A stretch of DNA of 64,000 nucleotides from Lentinula raphanica (lineage: Eukaryota; Basidiomycota; Agaricomycetes; Agaricales; Omphalotaceae), in the NCBI GenBank assembly GCA_027919835.1, contig JANVFP010000033.1:310001-374000 (forward strand). Reading direction: 5' to 3'. Below are positions 58,831 to 64,000 of this stretch, piece by piece. Made by a program: the position numbers and the translations under genes. The notes under the pieces are model-generated. The model was given only the letters and a program-made list of their open reading frames with translations. It did no database searches and was not told where the DNA came from. Position 1 is the first letter of the stretch, and each line of letters starts with the position of its first letter.

Positions 58831-59248
58831 AAGGAACGAGATTGAACCTACATATTGAAGAAACGTTCAAATCAGGTCTAACTTGAGATGATTACTGGTC
58901 ATAGACTCAGGGTTCGGCGTGGGCCTACATATAATGAGTATGTACAAGATGCGACTGGACTGGGGAAGTGAGTTGAATGAATAATAACCTCACTAGTACC
59001 GTATCATGGCACGATAGCCATTTCTGGTTGCGGGAAGACAGTTACAAAATCTCGCGCAAGCATCGATCTCATCCGAGTTGTTTAAGCACTGGCAGGGGTC
59101 TGTGAACCTCCATACTAACCGGATTGTGCGACCATCTAGAGGCGAGTTTCGCCAGGTTTCACTAGCTGCAGGCTGATTATCTCCTGGGAGCGCTTGAACT
59201 GACTTCAAAAAAGTTGGGTGGAAGTTGATTTGATCTTCATAGCGTCCA

Positions 59249-59650
59249 TCCACTTATGGCAATCGCCCAGTCGGAGCATGGAAGCTTGAAGGGGATTGCA
59301 GTCCTGGACGCTGCAATTACCAGCAATTACCTCATGATGAGCCATACTTCCTTCATAATGCTATGAGAGGCTATGAAATGTCCTATCTTTCATTTGGGCA
59401 CTGCATCATTCAAGTTGCGCATGTAGTTTAAGATTGCGCCGGAAGAGAGAAAGAGCTGATAACTCGGAGGGGCCCCGACTAGCCCCGACCAGAGTCTATG
59501 TCCGATGAACTGAGGCCACCGGCATGCTCCCGCATGCCAACAACGGAGGGGCGGTAAACGATAAGAAGTTGTTATTTGGGGGACCATATGGCGAGGACGA
59601 AGTGGCGATTCACTCCATGTCTCGCCTTGCTGACTACGATCTCCTAGGAG
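59249..59650. repeat. segmental repeat, copy 2
   Basis: It shares CATCCACTTATGGCAATC, CCAGTCGGAGCATGG, GGCCCCGACTAGCCCCGAC and CATATGGCGAGGACGAAG with the other copies. Confidence 0.7.
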
Positions 59651-59746
59651 CACTATGAGCACTCGAGTTATTGAGCGCTTGCCAGTGGGTCGAAGTTGGC
59701 TTGACCTCTTCGAATTCATACCCTCCCGGGACCTCTGGCGTCTTTG

Positions 59747-60240
59747 GACATCCACTTATGGCAATCTCCCAGTCGAAGCAGGGAAGCCTGAAGGGGATTT
59801 ATTGCAGTCTTGAACACTGCTATTAGTACTGTAACTCATGATGAGCAATGGTATTTCGGCATACTTCCGAGTCCTTCACCATACTTCCTTCATGCCGGCT
59901 ATGAGCGGCTATGTAGTACATATCTATCATTTGACTGCATCATCCTTGCGTCTCCTTGCGTATGGTGTGTCCAAGATTGCGACGGAGAAGCCTGAAACGA
60001 ATCAATGATGATAAGAGGGGGGCCCCGACTAGCCCCGACTAGAGTTTGATGTCCGAAGAATCGAGGCCACTCGCATGCCAACTCATGCCAACGACGAAAC
60101 TTGAGAGGGCGGTGTAAGATAAGAAAGTCGTTATAGTCGTTATCTGCGGGAACCATATGGCGAGGACGAGGGTTGAAGCGCTGACGATGCGGATAACATC
60201 GGTGAGACACCGTGAAAATCGTTCCTCATCTGGATTCTGT
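59747..60240. repeat. segmental repeat, copy 3
   Basis: It shares CATCCACTTATGGCAATC, CCATACTTCCTTCATGCC, GGCCCCGACTAGCCCCGAC, GATGTCCGAAGAATCGAGGC and CATATGGCGAGGACGAG with copy 2. Confidence 0.7.
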
Positions 60241-60289
60241 ATGTAACAGAAATAAACTCTGGACCGATGCGAGAGTAGGACTACGATGA

Positions 60290-60620
60290 CCTACTTCAGC
60301 ATACATACCTCCTTCATGCCAGCTATGCAGTGTCTATCTATCTTCCATCTAAGGATTCTGCATCATCCTGGCGTATGAGTTCGAATTATTACTACGACGG
60401 AAGAGAGAAACAAGAGCTGATAAGAGGGGAGCCCCGACTAGAGTTCTATGTCCGAATAATTTCGAAGTATTGAGGCGTCCCGCATGCAAACGACGAAACT
60501 CGAGAGGGCGGTGTAAGATAAGAATTTACATGGTCGCCGTTATCTGGGGGAACCATATGGCGACTTGCGATGACGAAGCGGTTAACGGTCGGTGAAGAAT
60601 CGTAAGGATTATTCACTCAT
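60290..60620. repeat. segmental repeat, copy 4
   Basis: It shares ACCTCCTTCATGCCAGCTATG, AGCCCCGACTAGAGTTCTATG, GAGAGGGCGGTGTAAGATAAG and CATATGGCGAC with copy 3, in the same order but shortened. Confidence 0.65.
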
Positions 60621-61454
60621 CTGTAAGTATCATGGACGACTCGACGAGAGATCATTGAGGAACTGAGGACAGTACTAGACATTCAGTCTCGATGAAGCCT
60701 GAGGTTCGAGGGCTTGAGCCTTGCAGGAATTTCGGAGAGCCTGACCCCACACTTATCCCATCCACACCTTCCCCGTAATACCCCGCATATCCGAAATTCT
60801 GAAACGGATTGCATCAAGTCTCGACTCTCGAACATGTTCGTCGCTTGTTGATAAGCGCTAAGCGGCGGCGACGGACCCAGGCTTATATCATGATGATGAG
60901 TGCAGTCGAATTGTACTCAGGTTGTGATTGAGATTTGAGATATGAGTGAATCCTAAGAGCCGAGGGGCTGAACATTGAAATACGGTGAGAGAAGGTGTGT
61001 AAAGAACCGAGGAGTTGCAATTGAAGAAGAGGAGAGAAGTTCAGCAAAGACCCCCGCACCTATACCAGTGCGTTGTTTTAGCGTTGGGGCAGTGTTCGTT
61101 CATGCGGTTGCCCTTATCCATATCCTTAAGCGAGCATACCGTTCGGCTGAATTGCGATAAGCTGCGGATAGTTGCCTGTAACTTCTGCACAAGCTCCATG
61201 GAGACTGGAGTTTGGGACCTGCCGCCGCTGGGACATATCTGTTCCCCCGTCTGCTCCTCGCAAAGGTTTAAAAGACCCTACGCTCAAAGTGTAGAAACTT
61301 CAAGCCCCCCTACCAGCCAACCACCGACCCAGCCAACCACTGCACTCAGACAACTTTCGAAGTTTTCGTTATTCCCTGAAGTTAGAATCGTACGTCGTGA
61401 ACTTCATGATTATCTATGCTGTTGCTGACTTCGTGTTCGTCCTGGCCCCCCTAG

Positions 61455-61721
61455 ATGAACTTCACATCCCGGCTTGGACTCTTTGTGCTGTTGACCTCCC
61501 TCACTTCCGCAGCCCTCGGTGCGGTAATCGATTCGAGAGCCAAGCATAGCAGCAAAGAGACCTGCATGATCGGGGGTGCTATATGGACCCAACGGCTGCA
61601 GGATGCGGGAATTCGATGTTGGGTGGCGTTGAATGTGACGCGTATTATTGCAGTAAGTGTGGTATCAGTGAACATAGCGATGACTTGAGAACTGAATCCA
61701 TTTTCTGTAGTGGCGTGCTAA
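61455..61721 (+). pseudogene. small cysteine-rich secreted protein, frameshifted copy
   Basis: This is the paralogue of the gene at 58375: the signal peptide is nearly identical (LGLFVLLTSLTSAALG), and so are the exon 1 end (YYC codons then GTAAGT at 61653) and the second exon (61711-61721). The run of G after CATGATC has five G where the intact copy has six after CATGATA. This throws the frame so that the third to fifth cysteines are lost and the frame reads through the intron to a stop at 61686-61688. One extra codon upstream is also present. The nucleotide similarity beyond the shift is still high, so the lesion is recent, or it is a sequencing error in a homopolymer. Confidence 0.7.
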
Positions 61722-61958
61722 TTCGAGAATCGAGTCCTTCGACGATCATCATCTGAATCATAAAGATTTATATACCCTACTTTCTGATATGGTCTGGGAA
61801 GATGAGAGGATGAGGGCGGGTCGGACGATGGTGACGATGTGTACGATGTGTTTGACGAGGGGTGGAAGATGAGGTGTTTTACGATGAGGGGGCGGAAGGT
61901 GTGTACGATAAGTGTATGAGAGTGTATGAGAGTGTGTATGATACATAGGATGCCGGGA

Positions 61959-62715
61959 TCAGTATCTGTAACGAGTCGAATAATCTGTGGGGGAAGAGGA
62001 GACGTTTTGATTATTCGTTTTCGTTTCTTGATGAATAACGAAATAACGAAACTGCGAACCTTTGGGAGAGACAACCAGACCACGACCTTTAGAAGCGCCA
62101 CGGTATACTGTTTCGATGATGTCGATTAACTGAGGAGGGCTTTGAGCTCGGTTGTGGTTGATCAGTTTGAAGGAGAACATACTTCTTGTTTATTATCCAT
62201 AGCCCAATTTCTAAGGTGAGGTCGTTCGAAAGGGTCAATAACACGATATGAGAATGAGAAGGATTAGTGAAGACATACATCTTGTTATTGTTACCAGTAC
62301 CCAGATCGATCATTATATGTTTGTTTCTGGAATGAAGAGGAGTTGATACTCTGTAACGAACTTGATAGACAAACATGTGTATAGGTTTACCGATAGAAGA
62401 ACATGACGGTACAAGGATCGTAGAGTTCGTACATCTGTCGAATGAGCATGAAGGTCAAAGGAGTATAAGCAAAAAGCTGAGTATGATGAGTATTATAAGC
62501 ACCTTGTTGAAATCTGGGACCTCTGTGATATCACAAAGATAGATGACAGCAAAGTTTTGGACTTTCTCTGCGACGGAATATAGCGTTTCGTCCATGGTCA
62601 TACATTGACTGTCCCAATCATGACCGAATCGTATTACAACGACGCGGTCCTCTTCAGATTTGATAGCTTCGTCGACGTGCCAGCCAGATGGTAGATGGGG
62701 AAGGAAATAGGACAT
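61959..62715 (-). CDS. dib1: U5 snRNP thioredoxin-like protein DIB1/DIM1
   Basis: On the minus strand, exons 62503-62715, 62391-62434, 62279-62326, 62183-62210, 62060-62129 and 61959-61984 join in phase to 142 aa, exactly the family size. The sequence begins MSYFLPHLPSGWHVDEAI and contains VVVIRFGHDWDSQCM, FAVIYLCDITEVPDFN, YELYDPCTVMFFYR, KHIMIDLGTGNNNKI, IIETVYRGASKGRGLVVSPK and ends DYSTRYRY. It is a component of the U4/U6.U5 tri-snRNP, essential for pre-mRNA splicing and cell-cycle progression. It has very small exons (26-48 bp), forced by phase and by the strong conservation of the protein. It shares a 155-bp divergent promoter with CTR9. Confidence 0.95.
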
Positions 62716-62870
62716 AACTGCAAACGATTGGTGGTGGTGGTAGCGGTCAAAGTTTGAACCTGCTTGCCGGTCCAATCAACAACTTGAACTTGGACCACGA
62801 CCACTCCCAAAAACTCATTTTGTCCATTCTCTCTCTTGCGTCTTCTGCATGAAATCTACACCAAGAAGCT
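62716..62870. promoter_or_regulatory. 155-bp divergent promoter (dib1 / ctr9)
   Basis: The distance between the two start codons is 155 bp and must hold both leaders; no TATA box is obvious. Linking splicing and Paf1-complex genes through one promoter is an inference of shared regulation only. Confidence 0.45.
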
Positions 62871-64000
62871 ATGGATATTGATGATGAAGCTGTACCAACT
62901 GGCAGATCAATCGACATTGAACTCGGCGGTCAAGAAGTCATCACTATTGACCTCGACAACCTTGATTCCAACCCGGAAGACGTTCTTGACCTTCTAAGAG
63001 ACGGTCAATGTAAGGTTTGGGTTTGGACAAAACTTGCCGGCGAATACTGGAGAAGAGGGTATCGTGATGCAGCAGAACAGATTGCGAACAATGCTATCGG
63101 TGGTATGTTACTGTCCCGTTCTAGGGCTTCAAGTCACTGACTCGTTTCGAAAAGCTTTTAAATTGAATGGAACTACGGCCTCACTGTCTCCAATATATGC
63201 GCTCCTCGCGAACATCCAACTCGTTCACTCTCAAAGTGCTCCGAAGTTGATTCTACCAAATGCTCGTCCGTGGGGTCTCTACCAACTTGATTTTCATATA
63301 CTCAACTTCAGATACAGGTGAGGACATAATGACCAATCAGAAATCAAAGGAAGAATATCACAAAGAAGCTGCGTCCTTGATCAACGCTTCCGCGAAATCT
63401 GCATCGGAGGCGAGTCAATCCGGCGAGCCAGCTGTTAGCATGGAACTTGCGTTTCTGGCCCGAGGCATGTCTGCATATTGCACATCATCCTCAAGTCCTG
63501 TTAGATACTCATTGATCCCCCAATACAGGCATTCAGCAACTGGCTACACGACATCTTGACGAAGCTTTGCGTTCGTTCGAAGACGTGTTGGCAACAAAGC
63601 CTACGAACATTGTCGCTCTTCTTGGAAAGGTTTACCGTCTTCAATGTTGTATCTAGCTCGCATTCTCACTACAAGTCTTCAGGCTCGGATTTTGTACATG
63701 CGTCGGAACTATCCTCAGGCACTTCAAATCTTCCAGCAAGTTTTAAGATACAACCCCCATTGCCAACCAGACCCTCGTATCGGCATTGGATTATGCTTAT
63801 GGTCTATGAACAATAAAGCCAAAGCGAAGGCTGCATGGGAGCGTAGTTTGGAACTTGTGCGTTCGACTCTTCGTTCTCAATTGTACATATAGGCTCAATC
63901 TCATTCACAGAACCCCGGAAACTGGACTGCATTGTTACTTCTCGGTCTCGAGTCTGTCAATGCTAGCAAAGACGGTCATCTGAATGAAGACGAACGGACG
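62871..64000 (+). CDS. ctr9: CTR9, TPR subunit of the Paf1 complex (5' part)
   Basis: Exons 62871-63102, 63155-about 63261, 63312-63464, 63529-63629, 63683-63856 and 63893 onward encode the N-terminus and the first TPR repeats: SIDIELGGQEVITIDLDNL, VWTKLAGEYWRRGY, HLDEALRSFEDVLATKP, ALLGKARILYMRRNYPQAL and DPRIGIGLCLWSM. This matches Ctr9, the scaffold of the Paf1 complex that accompanies RNA polymerase II and promotes histone H2B ubiquitylation and H3 methylation. The third intron appears to use a GC donor (AG|GCATGT at 63465), needed to keep ARGIQQLATRHL in phase. The gene runs off the window end; a full-length protein is near 1000 aa. Confidence 0.9.

Noticed and set aside
1..64000. CRISPR arrays, bacterial operons or ribosome-binding sites.
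   Set aside because: Intron-rich fungal genes throughout; the short repeats seen are minisatellites or transposon termini.
1..64000. tRNA or rRNA genes.
   Set aside because: No cloverleaf with A and B boxes or rRNA-like segment was recognised by eye. A covariance-model scan would be needed to exclude tRNAs.

Overview
The window is nuclear DNA of a filamentous basidiomycete, most likely an agaricomycete mushroom-type fungus. The evidence is the gene structure: many 45-65 bp GT-AG introns, short spacers and TATA boxes 70-95 bp upstream of several starts. The gene families also fit: a DOMON-cytochrome b561 protein, a ferritin-like rds1-type protein, a Zn2Cys6 factor with its zinc cluster at the C-terminus, and Ty3/gypsy chromoviruses. 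All assignments were made by reading the sequence and recognising families from memory; no database search was run.

Layout. 1-5100 is gene-free and holds decayed repeats plus a 0.9 kb TIR element (3687-4588). 5205-20434 is a compact gene block: a secreted ferritin-like protein, a Helitron/Pif1 helicase relic, a 1286-aa FUSC/BRE4-type membrane protein, a polytopic membrane protein, a divergent myosin regulatory light chain / API5 pair with 76 bp between start codons, and a DOMON-b561 protein. A predicted secreted kinase-like protein follows at 20996-22404.

22666-42649 is the most striking part. One homocysteine S-methyltransferase gene has five exons spread over 20 kb. Its second intron (16.9 kb) contains a TTAA-flanked TIR element, which contains a Ty3/gypsy chromovirus (307-bp LTRs), which contains a second, antisense Ty3/gypsy element with identical 178-bp LTRs and a 4-bp target duplication. 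Its third intron contains a decayed antisense transposon-type gene, and its fourth is filled with CAGGTACCTG-type repeats. The five exons join in phase to a 416-aa protein that keeps the zinc-site motifs.

43510-53427 carries a CHK2/Rad53-type FHA kinase, a glycerol-3-phosphate/DHAP acyltransferase (Sct1/Gpt2 type), 2.7 kb without recognisable genes, and the Zn2Cys6 factor. 54229-64000 carries ribosomal protein uS2 (RPS0), a secreted lysozyme-like-fold candidate, a segmentally duplicated region with two copies of a small cysteine-rich secreted protein (one intact, one frameshifted), the spliceosomal U5 protein DIB1/DIM1, and the 5' part of CTR9 (Paf1 complex), cut by the window end.

The genes are unrelated housekeeping and secretome functions, not an operon or metabolic cluster. 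The unusual signal is transposon invasion of introns, recent nested retrotransposition, a candidate -1 frameshift site in the inner element, and local duplication of the small secreted protein.
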